Assembly (NCBI GenBank): GCA_023853785.1 | Contig: JAJIRX010000833.1 | Span: 1 to 59,584, forward strand | DNA length: 59,584 bases | From: Psilocybe azurescens | Lineage: Eukaryota; Basidiomycota; Agaricomycetes; Agaricales; Agrocybaceae | Direction of reading: 5' to 3' | Shown here: positions 1 through 11,673 of the stretch, in pieces | How positions within the stretch are numbered: the stretch's first letter is position 1 | Layout of the letters: every line of letters begins with the position of its first letter | Notes under the pieces: generated by a model | Databases searched by the model: none | Told to the model about the DNA's origin: nothing | What the model saw: only the letters and a program-made list of their open reading frames with translations | Translations under genes and position numbers: made by a program

Positions 1-224
1 AGAATCGCAGTATCATAACTCACCACAATGAATTGATTCTGGCTTGATTTAGATAGCTCATGTGCAGATGGGCCACCTCGAAGTTCAGAAGCTCGATGGG
101 AGGTAATTGAATCGCATCCACGGCACATTCAAGCCAATTATAGCCGTCGAACTTCGAAGTCTTTCGGTTCCTAGATAGGAAAGCAAATGGAGAGCGCGCC
201 ACATTGCCCACAATCCCCTAACAC

Positions 225-245
225 TGGGGTTGAACAATCACTGAT
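225..245 (+). repeat. Left terminal inverted repeat of the transposon
   Basis: A 21 bp repeat starting TGGGGTTGAACAATC and ending CTGAT. It matches the reverse complement of 4751-4771 at 20 of 21 positions. The matching duplication CTAACAC lies immediately outside at 218-224. Confidence 0.9.
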
Positions 246-550
246 GCGTGTGACGGCCAGTGACATGCAGTGTCACACTGTGACCAGACCAATATCTTGA
301 GACATCGAGCTTGTACTTTATAAACAGCCAATTCAAAATATTTTGTGGTATATAATGGAAGATATTAAGTAGTTCCATTGCATGAAGGCATTTTTATTGC
401 AAAAATATGATTAAGAACTCAAAAGCGAAATCAGACTGATTTCCTGCCAAATATAGCCCTCTAGATTGCATGAAGAATTTCTCAGCAACCACAGCACCTA
501 TAAACATGATTGGCAGACATATTTTGCTTAAAATTTAACTTTAAACAAAC

Positions 551-655
551 TGATCAGAACAGATTTTTTAATTTCGACCTCAATGGCGAGTTAGACCCTA
601 TATTTAGGCACTTTCACCTACTTAGACTTGCTAAATTAAAAATCTGTTCTGATCA
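551..655. repeat. Inverted repeat (hairpin) in the transposon left arm
   Basis: Bases 551-574 (starting TGATCAGAACAGATTT) are the reverse complement of 633-655, apart from one A in an A/T run, and are separated by about 58 bp. The arms begin and end with TGATCA. It could be a small nested inverted-repeat element, or a hairpin used in transposition or small-RNA production; the sequence alone does not decide. Confidence 0.8.
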
Positions 656-1163
656 CATTTTAGCAATTAAAATTTAAATAACTTTTGCTCTGCAAATCTA
701 GTCGTGAATTGCATATTCCATGATTCTATAGTCATTATACGGTTTCAAGCACAAAATATGTGTAGCACAGCCACTGATCCCGTTCCAAAACAGGCCGAAC
801 AGGCCTCAAGGCTTCTTCATGGCAGCCTTGGTGAGGGATGGCCCCGAAATGACCTTTATATACCTGAGGACTGCAGGTAAATGGTCTTTGCACTCAATCC
901 ACCACCATACCTGCTTGATTGCCTCTATTTCTTTGATTCTGACCGCTTTTTCTACTATTTTTAGTTCAAAAAGCTCTTTTATTGGATAGTAAGTCACAAA
1001 GTTTGGTATTCTTATATGATATTGTGTAATAAAAATACAGATTCTTGTTCTGATTTTAGCATTTATTTCTAGGCCATATAGCCAGTCTGAAATTCAGGTA
1101 ACTGATCCTGCAGTGACATCTTATTATAATATACTAACATCATAGTTCAATATTATGCATTAA

Positions 1164-4100
1164 AGCCTGCCCAAGGGTATCAAAGACTGCAATGCCTGTT
1201 GGAAAAAGAATCGAGCTACTGTTATGGAAAATTTACGAGATGCTCGAGCTGAGAAAAAGGCTGTAACTTCATCTGAGACTGCAGCAGAGGATATCTGGTA
1301 CAAGTTGAAAGCTGCAGAGTCCTGTATTCAGGAGCTAGAGCTATTGCTTGTTCAGAAAACCACTGAGTGTAGTGTCTTGCAGTCAAAGCTTGAGAAGTCC
1401 AACCAACAGCTGGCTAAATATGAGGCTGATGCTTCTTTATGGAAGTCAAAGCATAAAGACACATATCATGAGCTTCGTATGCAGCGCCAAGCAGCACAGC
1501 GTTGAAGGAGAAAAATAGCCAGTTGGAAAGTCAGGCTATAATTCTGAAGGAGGCTGAGAAGAAAGCTTCTGCACAGTGTCTAAGAGGATCACAACAGTCA
1601 GAACAAGCTCTTGCATCACTACAACAAGTGAATGATGGCCTTCGCAGTGAGCTTTCAAATGCATTCACCAAATGGACATCAAAACTTGCAGACACACATC
1701 ACAAGCTTAATATCTCACAAGAGAGGCTTGAAATACTCCGCAAAGAAGCCATCAATCTGCGTAAAACAGTTGCATACTCTAAAAGTGCACAAGAGAGTGC
1801 TATTGCAAAAGTCAAAGCAGAAATCTATCAGGAACGATCTGTTCATCATCTGATGAGCAAAGGCATCATTAATGAGGAAACCCGCAATGTTGTACGCTTA
1901 CTTGTCAAGGCAGGCTGTTCACGTAACTACATCTATGAAGTCATAGAAGCTGTTCTCAATTCAGCTGGCATGAAGGCTATTGGAGCCATTAGCAGGCCAT
2001 CTGTGTCTCGCATTCTCCATGAAGGGTATTTTGCTGCACAAATTCAACTTGGATATGAGATGAAAAACACAGAGGCTATGACCTTTAGTGCAGATGGAAC
2101 AGGTCATAGGAGTATCAATTACAACTCCCGCCATGTTCATCTTCTTGTTGAAGACTATGCATCACCTGAAAGTGATGCAAAACAACGCAACTCGCACTTT
2201 TGGAATTCAATCATCCCGTGATGGTTCAAGTAAAGAAGCTGTAGCAGACTGGAAAAGCACACTCAATAGGGGTCTTGAAATTTTAACAATAGCCCATTGG
2301 GAAAGCGTTCAGATGGTCTTTTCAAGCTCACTGAGCTTTTTATAAAACTCATGGGAATGAATACTGACCACTGTGCAAAAGAAAGAAAGGATGCTCGACT
2401 GCTAGAAGATATGAAAGCATGGGCTGTTGACCAACATCTTGGAGAGGAACAGCTGCTTGATATGTCATTTGAAGAAATTTCAGAACACTTTAAAAGGCAG
2501 AAGCAAATATGATTAAAAAGCAGGTGGAAAAAACAAATGGAGCAACTTATCAGACATCAAAAAGCAGAAAAAAGGCTGCAATGTTGGAAGAAGCAGTTGC
2601 TGAATTGGGAAAAGAAGCTTTGATAAGCTTCCTGAGGCAGAACAGAAAATTCTTCGTCTTTTATCTGGGCTGGGTGTGGATGTCACAAAGACCTTAATAC
2701 TGTTCAAGGAGGATATCTTTCAATGTTATCTTGGTGGATTGAGAATGAAGGTGAAGATGTGAGGCGACCTGTTCTTCTAGCAAACCGTGATAATGATCCA
2801 GTAGTGAAGGAACGAGATGCTGCTCTGAAAGAAGGCAATATGCCAACTGCAGCACAAGAGCGAGCCTTTTAAAAACAACATGTGGTGCTATTAAAACTGC
2901 AGAAATTGCTGGTGCTATTTTCAATCATAAGGATGATAAAAGGGTCATCATGATGTCTTCCGTTATTGGTGGTGGGAATATGTTGGAGTTCCATTTACAT
3001 TTCCTGACACATCAAATAACCGATTCCAATCCTACTGTGATGCAGCAGCTGCACTTATTCTTTATCGAGATGAATTCAAGCTCTTTCTAGAAAATCTTCG
3101 TATCAACAAGCAGAACTCAACACTCAACCATATGGAAACAAATCTTTCAAATGCTCTTGACTGTCCATCAACAGCTTCAGAGCTTGCTGTTTTAGCAATT
3201 TATGCAGAATGTGTTTCTTATCCATATATGAAGGCAATCCGAACTTCTAATGAAAAAATGAAAACATGCTTGATCTTGGTCCTCTTCATTCTCGGAAGTC
3301 TATGATCACATACAGAAAATCATTAATGATCCTGATATTCTTATTGCCAACTTTAATCCTTTGACATCATACAAATTGGCTACTCTTGATGGTGAAGACT
3401 GGCAGAACATAAGTGTTGTACAAAAGATTAAAGATCTTATTCCTGATCTACCGCGACTTCCGTGAACTTCTGATTGCCTTTTTCAAAGGAGCACTGGAGA
3501 CATGGGAACACTTTACATCAGAATTTGCACCTGGTGGTTTGATTGATGAGGCAACAGTTGAAGAAAGAGAACTTGCATGGATGCCTGCCACAAATGATGA
3601 AAATGAGGGTGCTTTAGGTGCTTTCTGAGTTCTCATGCGACGACAGCCACAGCTTACACTGCTTGATCATAATGCAATATCTATGTACTTCCGTAACAAC
3701 ACACAAGCATTCATGGCTGCAAAGTTTACTGAAGAAGAAGACTATCAGTATATACGCAAACTAGCACGGAATACAGGAAAAGAGGAGAAAAAGAGACACA
3801 AAGAGCTTGTAGACTTCCGCAATGAACGTCAAGCAAAAACTCAAGCGCATAGAAGTTCGTGAGGAAAATGCAAAAATACAGCAGCCAGAATTGCACAGCT
3901 AGAACTTGTACTTGAAAAAGAAAAAAATTCCAGACCTCAAAGGCAAGAAATTAAAAGATCAGCTAAAGCTGTTTAAGCAAGCTGGTGCTCCAAACTTGCA
4001 GAGTGGACGGCTTCCAACTCGTGTAAATGATATTCGAGCAGCACTGATTGATGCAGTTGATTTACATATAAAAGGCATATGGGTACTTGAATCTGATGAG

Positions 4101-4199
4101 GGAAGCAAGGAGATAGAAGAAGAGGAGGAAGAGGAGATAGAGGAAGAGGAAGAGGAAGAGGAAGAGGAAGTCATAGAGAGTGATGATAGTGGAAATTGA
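1164..4199 (+). pseudogene. Transposase-like protein, coiled coil plus DDE-like blocks, frame-broken
   Basis: Unrecognised by name, but similar to a long agaricomycete protein family I know only as hypothetical. Order: a short Cys pair (CNAC, about 1188); a Lys/Glu-rich coiled coil (1224-1850); a helical block with GCSRNYIYEVIEAVLNSAG (about 1915-1970); a block with FSADGTGH (about 2090), a candidate first catalytic Asp; NRDNDPV (about 2785); FPDTSNN (about 3003); ATNDENEGALGAF (about 3590), a candidate final Glu; and a C-terminal acidic tail. The reading frame changes near 1500, 2185, 2290, 2515, 2640 and several later points. Some breaks sit at A or T runs and may be assembly errors, so the protein may really be intact. 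Confidence 0.65.
4108..4176 (+). repeat. GA-rich low-complexity tract encoding a poly-Glu tail
   Basis: Purine-only gaa/gag repeats encode a run of Glu with occasional Ile near the C-terminus of the transposase-like protein. Confidence 0.85.
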
Positions 4200-4750
4200 C
4201 TCAATTTTGAAGATATGTCAAAAGACTGAGGTTGTTAAGTGTTGTAATAATATGTTTTGTATTATTATATACATCTGGAATGATATATACATGGTTCACA
4301 ACACTGTAAGCCTTACTTATTGTTGTGATTTTTAGTCATATTCCAAACTGTAAAGACTTGGACATGTAAAAATCAAAATTCTGACAGAATTAGATGTATT
4401 TTGCTCAAATCTTTATGAAAAATTATGTTTTTAGAATTGTTTTAAATAAAATAGCTATACACATGTTGATATATAGCAATAACCTCTATAGCATTATTTA
4501 TATCCTCTTCAATCTTATGAATCTGTCTCATCTTTAGCTATATATAGTGGAAACTTGATGTAATTTACTATTTTCAACTTATTTCATGCATTTTTGAGCT
4601 AAAAATTGCAGAAATGGCTACTATATATATTATAGTATATACAGTGCACAAAAAATTGGAAGAAAACGATAAAGAACTGACGAAATCGAGGTGTCTCAAC
4701 TTTTGTGATGATATTGGCCGTGTGACGTGACGTCACGTGTCGACGGCGTT

Positions 4751-4771
4751 ATCAGGGATTGTTCAACCCCA
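4751..4771 (-). repeat. Right terminal inverted repeat of the transposon
   Basis: Reverse complement of the left end with one mismatch. It is followed directly by CTAACAC at 4772-4778, the second copy of the target-site duplication. Just inside lies an additional short palindrome-rich stretch around GACGTCAC. Confidence 0.9.
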
Positions 4772-4778
4772 CTAACAC

Positions 4779-5359
4779 TGGCGAGCACTGCCTTGGGTTT
4801 CGTTGATGCGATCTGTCTATTCATACATATATTATTCGCACGGGTCCGATGACCAAGTCCATCAGGGACACGCGTAACTTCGCGTAACCTACATGCACAG
4901 CACTGTTGCTTTTTTATTTTGTACTGGTCCAGTGTCAAGGCTCAGATCGTTGTTCTGGATTAGCACTCATGATCCGCCACGGCCCACCGCAATCAGTGTT
5001 GTCGCGCTTTCATAGTGATTGACAACTTCACGTTGAATACAAAGCCGGGCGACTCGTTGACATTCATCGCATGATTGGTGACTTACAAGGGAAGATTCGA
5101 CAATGGGATGACGCTTCGCACATGCTTTTCGGACAGCCTCTTATTCGCTAAAAGGAAATGGTACATGGTAACGAGCGCTTGACTCATGACGCGTCAGGCA
5201 TTGCTATACGGAGAAAACCTCGGTAATCCGGTCTGCGCTGAGGCTCCGAAGTACAAAAAGGCGCGATTCCGTCGTGGAGGCTGGCTCTTCACTTCTTCAT
5301 CCGCTACGTAATATCCACCCACCGTGTACGACTTCTATCCCCCAATTCCTTGTTATACG
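4779..5359. other. Intergenic, no gene recognised
   Basis: Between the transposon and the DUF6699 gene. Short open frames exist on both strands, but none has recognisable domains or plausible splicing. The last part is presumably the 5' UTR and promoter of the next gene. Confidence 0.5.
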
Positions 5360-6093
5360 ATGTCTTCGTGGCCCGGACCAGGATGGCAAGGCCCTCCTCG
5401 TTACATGCAGCCAGACCCCAGAGCGTATTATCAGCCACAACCACCACCGCCACCACATGGGTGGTACAACTTCAGTGCCAATCCGGCACCGGTTAATCCA
5501 GAGGCATATCGTCTGACTTCACCCTCTGGTAAGTTTCGTTCAAGCTATGAAAGAGAATTTAGCTCACCTGCGCTGCAGCCACTCAACTACAGTCCCCCAA
5601 ATATCCCAAGCTGAACCCTGTCCTTGCCGAGGACACCACGCTGCTCCGATATGACACCAAAGTCGAACCATCATCGGCCATCGTGCCATCCACATTCCAC
5701 GCCCATCGGCATGAGCTGGCGCTGAGAAACCCAACAACAAAGCTACGCCTCATCTCACGGTCATTGCCATGGCAGATCGACATCCCGTCTCATAAGAACG
5801 TTACGTGTGAAGACATATGGAATGCCTTGTACAAAAACTTACAGGAACCCATAAGGGACTCGGAGTGGGGCTTCATCATCCGGGACAAAAACCTCAGGGA
5901 GACAGTGGAGAGTGCTATGAAGCGGAGGTGCGAGGCCAATAGGAACGCCGAGAGACATGCGAAGCGGATAGACTTCCTTGGGGATGTGACCCTATTCAGA
6001 GGTCTTGAGAAGGACGATGAGTTGGCGAAATTGCGATGCATGCCTGGCGAAACACAGTGGCAAGAGACGTGGGCGGTTAAATTCATATCGTAG
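5360..6093 (+). CDS. DUF6699 domain protein
   Basis: Two exons, 5360-5528 and 5579-6093, joined by a 50 bp intron (gtaagt...gcag) in matching phase; 227 residues. The N-terminal 55 residues are Pro/Tyr/Trp-rich and disordered (MSSWPGPGWQG, then YYQPQPPPPPHGWY). The rest starts at LNPVLAEDTTLLRYD and continues through LRLISRSLPWQIDI, WNALYKNL and KRIDFLGDVTLFRGL, which is the DUF6699 pattern common in basidiomycetes. Its biochemical function is not known. I chose ATG 5360 because the longer frame upstream has no other ATG. The gene is intact and stands alone. Confidence 0.85.
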
Positions 6094-6700
6094 GAGGGTG
6101 CGGAGCATGTTCGGATTCTCTGGTGGCTTCTTTTCCTTTTCTTGCCTGGGTTTTTGTACAGTCGTTTAATACTGTCGCATCTGTATATCTCCGCAACGTC
6201 CATGTGTATCTGATTCCCATTTTCTTGATCGAGTATAGTCTGAGGCGATCCGGATCAAGTATGGTTCGTCTGTCAAAAACATACCGTTTATGTAATTTGA
6301 GCCACATTGCGGAACTATCGACGGATCTATCGAGGTACTCGTAGACAGAAGCTGTCGTTGAATGAACTAGTAAATTTAATGCCCATATTATTTGAGCTAT
6401 CACTCACTGCAGGGTATTAACTTCAGACGTTGAATCTGAGCCGTATATATTTGCTGGTTCATTAGGTCTTCCTGAGACTCTCCAAGTTCTGTACACTTGT
6501 AAAACGTTCACATATTCGCACTTTTTACCTCCGATGTTTTTTGTATCTGATTTTCGAGCGTATTCTGGACTTGTGCAGATCGTCAGCGAACCTGAAATAG
6601 TATTTTGTAAGACTTAGTGACACTCACCGTAGCGTCATTGGTGGAGATTTGAGTGTACAATTGTCAGCTAAGTTACAGACTAAGGTATAGAATAAGGTTG

Positions 6701-7384
6701 TTATTTCGAGACGGACACATTGACGACAGCTCCTTGAGTCAAAGCGCGACTGAAAGGGCAAAACTAGGGTACATGATTAGAAAGAGATAGAAAGTAAAAG
6801 GCAGGGAAAGTAAGCACCTTGTGAGCAGCTTGCGCCAACGCCTCGTCAATGCCTGACACTTGAATGTCCACAGTCAAACCGAAGCCTGGTTTCTCGGCCG
6901 AGTCGCCCAAGCTCACGTTGGCGAGAACTTGTGCTGATTTAGCCATTTCTTCCTTCCCTTGCTTTTTAGCGAGGAGCTGTACAGCTCCAAGGAAGCATGC
7001 TAGTTGAGGAATATGAGCTGACGATGTTTCCTTTGCTTTCAACCGTGTTAACCGCACTCACCCGAATAGCCCATGGCCAGAAGCTGTTCTGGGTTCTCGC
7101 CCTTTCCATCTCCTCCTAACTCCTTGGGAGATGCCAGTTTGAGGTCGAGGTTTCCCGACTTGACGGTGCCATTACGACCAGCACCTTGAGCTTTAGCCGT
7201 CGCCGTGTACTGCACGTTCAAGATATGTTAGTATGACGTATTGTCCTCGAATTTTTGTAGAAAGAACCTTGATAGTTTTCACGGTAACTACTGTTCTGGT
7301 ATAGATTCGATTCAACGAATTAGCAGAGTTTGCTGAGGAACGTAGGGAGGTGGTAAGGAGAGTACGAGCTGCAGGGGCGAACAT
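6701..7384 (-). CDS. Organic hydroperoxide resistance protein (Ohr/OsmC family)
   Basis: Four exons, 7268-7384, 7062-7209, 6818-6999 and 6701-6763, with all phases consistent; 169 residues. Ohr enzymes reduce organic and lipid hydroperoxides with a Cys pair. Both Cys are present: SACFLGA (codon 6995-6997) and KFCPFS (codon 6758-6760). Other family blocks are PKELGGDGKGENPEQLLAMGY and the C-terminal VVNVSVSK strand. The first about 35 residues (MFAPAARTLLTTSLRSS) are basic and hydroxylated without acidic residues, like a mitochondrial presequence. An in-frame ATG at 7411 would add nine residues. Intact. Confidence 0.92.
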
Positions 7385-7411
7385 GATGGTGGTATGCGTG
7401 AGAGTGGACAT

Positions 7412-7905
7412 GCCATCAATTGTGATGAAATACGTATATTTCTATTTTGAAATTGAATTGATTGTTGGCGCCGACGACGACATTGAGCCTCGTCCGTGTC
7501 ATTATGCACAGTGAGCAGCGATTTTGTCATACTTTACCTTGAAACTTTTCGCTACAGTTTGAAGCCGTGCGAACGCGAGTCTTCAGGCAAGGGGTTCATC
7601 ACCTTCGAAAATGCCAAGTAAAGTCACCGTTCAACGCTCAAACTTCAAACAGGGACGTTGTTGCTCGCTTGTGCTCGTCCATCAAGGCATATGTATATTC
7701 AACGGGATTTGACGGAGGCCATTTGGGAGGGGCCATACGCCCAGTGGCGTGCTAGAGATAACACAATAGAGTTGGCGTATCACCACGTAAGCGCCAGCTT
7801 TTTCGGACGCTTTCCATTCGACCTGTAGGTGGTGACCTCAGCCATATATTCGGGGACCGTTGTGGGTTTTCCTGAACCACTATCGCTCCTTGGACTCTAA
7901 CAACT
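7412..7905. other. Divergent intergenic region between Ohr and MBOAT genes
   Basis: About 490 bp between two divergently transcribed genes, so it holds both promoters. Short open frames in it show no recognisable domain. Confidence 0.5.
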
Positions 7906-9404
7906 ATGAACACGACCTCCCCTTGGGTCTTCCCCACCACATTTTGGCCACGTTCGAAGGTCAGGTTTCCAGGGAGGCTATGGATGTTGATTGAGGCCAT
8001 TCTCATCCTCTCCTATACCGTCAAGCCTTCCCCATATCGACCAATACTCTTTTTGTGCCGATTGCGATCCTGGTCACCTACTCGCTTTTCTTCACGCGGA
8101 TGGCGAATCTGCAACATGTAGCCAACAACGATTGGGGCATGGCGTGCCGACTGGTGACAATATTGCTATTTGCATCGACAAATATCCTATTGTGTGATGT
8201 GCAACGCGAGCTTATACCCATCAAATCCGTGAAAAAAGGTGGGAAACATAAGAAAGATGATGATGAATGGGAAGAAGGACCTTCGCGAGGGAGAAGCATC
8301 TCGGAAGAATCGTTTATGACGCGTCTGAAATGGGGTTTTGGCCTGTGGTTCAATCCGCGTGTTATCAACTTCGCAGACGAGCCCACGGCCATATTACCTC
8401 CGCGACCTGCACATTCTACGCGCCTCAGTTTTATAGCCCACCAACTCCGCTCTGCACTTACCATCGCCCTTTTATACGACGTGACAGGCATCGTCGGTCG
8501 TGCCAATCCGTACTTCGGTATTGCCACCCCAAATGTGGTTGGATATCAACAACTTTGGCGTCTGGGAGGATTCTTATATGGGCTTATGATATATTCCCTG
8601 CTGCAATTCGAGCATAAATTGGCTGCCATGATCTCTGTCGGATTGGGTCTTACCCGCCCCGAGGATTGGCCAAGCCTGTTCAACTCGTTTAAATATGCAT
8701 ATACTCTACGTGGATTATGGGGGTCAGGATCCTCCTCTTCATTTCTTGTGATGGCACTGATGTCTTCTTGCGTTTATTTCACACAGAAAAACTTGGCATC
8801 AGATGTTCAGAAGAGTGGGTTTCTTACTTTTCTTGCTCATGATTGCATGGCCCTAATCTATCATCTCTATTTTTGAATCCAGGCGAATATTCTCCATGCC
8901 AGCTATTTCTCGCAAAAACTTGGTATCCCACCTAAATCGACTATCGCCTCTTTCTTCACGCTATATTTGTCGTTTGCCATGTCCGGGATACTTCACCACG
9001 CTGGTGACGCAATGGCGATGCAAAGCATAACAAGGCCCGGCGCATTCCAGTTCTTCATGCTGCAAGCCGTAGGGATCACGCTTGAAGATGTGATCCTAAG
9101 ACTAGTCGGAGCAGCTACGACCAAGCGCGAGTCCAAGGCCAGCTTGGTATCAGCGAAAGAAAATGGAGACGTCGATGCCCATTCAAAGGAGGTGCTTCCG
9201 AAATGGCCGGTCAGATTGGTAGGGTTTGTGTGGGTGCTACTGTGGTCGACACTCACATTGCCTTTATGGACGGACGAGATGTGCAGGAATGGGTTCATGA
9301 GGCAAATACCTCAACTCAGCTTCATCCTAGGGGTATGGAGGGGAGAGTGGGCGCCTGAGGGTTGGCAGCCTGTGAAAAATGAGTTTTTGGTGGTGTGCGT
9401 ATGA
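7906..9404 (+). CDS. Wax-synthase-like membrane-bound O-acyltransferase (MBOAT), one frame break
   Basis: Multi-pass membrane acyltransferase of the wax-synthase domain family, which moves acyl groups to alcohol-type acceptors; the substrate cannot be told. Exons 7906-8722, 8787-8814 and 8883-9404; the 28 bp middle exon restores the family motif LRGLWGKTWHQMFRR across two introns. Later come the membrane segment SFAMSGILHHAGDAM with candidate active-site His, and C-terminal TLPLWTDEMCRNGF. A hydrophilic loop (KKGGKHKKDDDEWEEG) lies near residue 110. The N-terminal frame (LIEAILILSYTVKP) and the following frame (PIAILVTYSLFF) differ by one base at the T5 run 8050-8054; one more T would join them. 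Confidence 0.85.
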
Positions 9405-9842
9405 CACTTTGTTTGGGATGCCGTGGTCCTACCTACATATATATTTTGACGAATCTAAATCATAGATCTACATATACAATATTGTATGACAATGTAATAT
9501 AATCAATTTCTTGACAAGAAATAGATGTGCGCTGGTATGTCTCAATCGCTCATCTTCATTTGTAGAGGCAAAAATCCCTTACGTGCGACATTTACTGCAT
9601 ATGAATTGCCGGTCGTATTCTAGTCCCGAACAGTTTCCTTTATTTTTCATGTCAGTCATGTCAGAAATGTCAGGCCCTGGCTGCGGCATCTAAAAATATC
9701 TCTATATATTATCGATGATCACCATTGACACTCCGAATTCCCTGCCTTCGTCTCGAACGTCCCCGGCACTCTGATCGTAAGATTTTGCACAACGCTTTGG
9801 ACTCCAGAAGAGCCGAATAAGTTGATATCTTTATCCATAGAA
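9405..9842. other. Intergenic, no gene recognised
   Basis: 3' UTR of the MBOAT gene and upstream region of the next gene. AT-rich at 9430-9510. No supported coding region. Confidence 0.5.
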
Positions 9843-10625
9843 ATGGACGACTGGGACGACTGGGACGTGACTTCTACGACGCTTAAGTTCACAATCATAG
9901 GGCTTATGTTATTCGCCCACGGTGCTGCCCTACTCGTCGCACAGCATGCATTATCCGATCATATAACCTGGCCCCTCACATGCAAGATGCAATAACAGCT
10001 CTTGAAATCTGGGTATGTGGGGGCCAATTCTGACTCCCATTATCAGAACCACTAATTTCGCTGTGTACTTAGCTGTTCCTCAGCTCGGTCTTCTTTGTTA
10101 TCAATATCTCCGCCAGGCTTCCCAAACTCCTCAGCATAATCTCTCTCGCCTTGCTCAATACGGGAATTTTCAAATGGGGATTCAAGTTCTTCGATGTCGA
10201 TATCTTACCGCCCAATACCGACCCGCTGGCTGGTTCATCCGAGTACTATTCTAACCCAAGCATGGCTGGGACGGTAGACGCTCTGCAGTATCAAAGCCGA
10301 TGTGGACCATTGGACTGTACCTTACTCGCGAGGATTTTGATGGGTGCCACTCTGGCGATTACTGCAATCATTGTGTGCGTAATTTATCACAAACGCTGTC
10401 TTTGAAGTTTAGATGGGGCCTGACACATTCTGTAGGGTAATTTACGGGATTCTACTAATCATGCAATGCGTTGCAGTACTCGAAGAGAAGCCATGGAGAA
10501 AATCACGTTGGGACTACTCTACTGCTCCAGTTTCTCTACGAGATGGTGCAAAAGTCGCCACGTACGGAAGTACAGAGCCAACAATTCAGCATGCATCTTT
10601 AAATCATGGTCTCAATGAAAAATAA
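9843..10625 (+). CDS. Four-helix membrane protein of unknown function, one frame break
   Basis: Exons 9843-10012, 10073-10374 and 10436-10625 with GT...AG introns of 60 and 61 bp; about 220 residues. Starts MDDWDDWDVTSTTLK. Hydrophobic segments: FTIIGLMLFAHGAALLVA, LLSIISLALLNTGIF, ILMGATLAITAIIVV and IYGILLIMQCVAVL. The tail is cytosol-like (EEKPWRKSRWDY, LRDGAKVATYG). I do not recognise a named family, though the pattern is typical of small agaricomycete membrane proteins. Frame slips by one base at the C4 run 9972-9975; an added base makes exon 1 171 bp and all phases agree. Confidence 0.7.
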
Positions 10626-10792
10626 TACTGTGCCCGTTTCAATTGACGTATCTAATTTACTCAACGTGTTTATCCTGACCTCTCCATATCATGTTGTACA
10701 AGGCTTGGTAACGATACGAATACAGCACATCCATGTCAATAGCCTGAGGACCTATACCCGCGAGTTTATGATTGGGCTGCGATTGTCCGTTA

Positions 10793-11334
10793 TTAATAAC
10801 GTCGCGGAGCGCCCATTGGAGCGCCCATCAGAACGCCCTTGTAGTAATGCCCAGCCGGTGGGGGATTTTGTTTAGGATGACTTTGAGGCGTGCATTGACA
10901 TGGCTGCCCATGAGGGGGATGCGGATGAGGATACTGCTGTCCAGCAGGAGGATAATAGCCTGGAGGAGCATATTGCCCCGGTGCTGGATAGTATGGTCCC
11001 CACGGCGGAGGATAATAGCCTGGGTAATACTGTCCCGGCGGACCGTAGTATTGGCCTGGAGGGAGGCCCTCCATGATAACCAGCTGTGGGTGGGTGATAG
11101 TGAGCGCATGGCGCATATGGCATTGGGCCAGCGTTCGGTGGTGCACATGTATTCTGGCCCATGACAGGCGCGTTGGGGGTTCGTAGGCAAGCTTGCGGGA
11201 GGCATTGATCCTCCGGGCGCCTGTATCATTTAGAGTTATGACGGTGAAGTTATACAGACTACACAAATATTTGTAAACGAAAGACTTACAAAACCACCTG
11301 TAGTCTTTTCTCTGGAGTTTTGTGGCGGGGGCAT
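10793..11334 (-). CDS. Pro/Tyr/Gly-rich low-complexity protein, two frame breaks
   Basis: Exons 11290-11334 and 10793-11220 (69 bp intron, gtaagt...acag); about 156 residues. It starts MPPPQNSREKTTGGF and moves to a Pro/Tyr repeat with PGQYYGPP, PGYYPPPWGPYYP and PPGYYPPAG, then a Cys pair (QPCQC), ending GAPMGAPRRY. The XYPPX style is common in disordered fungal proteins; no function can be assigned. Frame must slip by one base at the C5 run near 11192 and again at the C run near 11070 to keep a sensible composition. Confidence 0.6.
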
Positions 11335-11673
11335 AACGGGAAGACAATGGTTTGAGGAGTGGGCGGACAATCTTCCTCGACTCTTTATATGGAGCAGGAT
11401 GGCAGTGCATTTGCCATCAAACCTCTGAGATATTTGGAATATGCCATACGTTATAAATACACTAGGGAGTTGAAGAGTACGAAATATGAACGGTCTTCAA
11501 GGGAAAGAATGCCCCGATACCGAGAGAACTCTAGGCGCCACGCAATTGCCTCGTATCATTTAACATGATAACAAGATATTACAAGATGGGGTCGTGGATT
11601 GAAGCTCGAGACAACACTGTGGCAATGCATAAGTTGCAGAATAGCGTTGTTTTAACATAATAAATACTAGAAA
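11335..11673. other. Intergenic, nothing recognised
   Basis: Upstream region of the Pro/Tyr-rich gene and downstream end of the F-box relic. No coding region I can support. Confidence 0.45.

Larger units (their letters stand above)
225..4771 (+). mobile_element. DNA transposon with TIRs and target-site duplication, superfamily unplaced
   Basis: Seen: the ends are a near-perfect 21 bp inverted repeat beginning TGGGGTTGAACAATC (225-245 and 4751-4771, one mismatch), flanked by the direct repeat CTAACAC at 218-224 and 4772-4778. The duplication can be read as 7 to 9 bp because the next bases also match. The inside is AT-rich and holds one plus-strand coding region (about 1164-4199) in several frames, with about 0.9 kb of non-coding left arm and 0.5 kb of right arm. 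Inference: a cut-and-paste element. The protein has Asp/Glu-bearing conserved blocks typical of DDE enzymes, but I could not assign it with confidence to hAT, Mutator, CACTA or KDZ. Confidence 0.85.

Noticed and set aside
20..211. Possible gene interrupted by the transposon (minus-strand frame left of the element)
   Set aside because: Removing the element and one duplication copy leaves a stop in the joined frame, and there are no recognisable domains.
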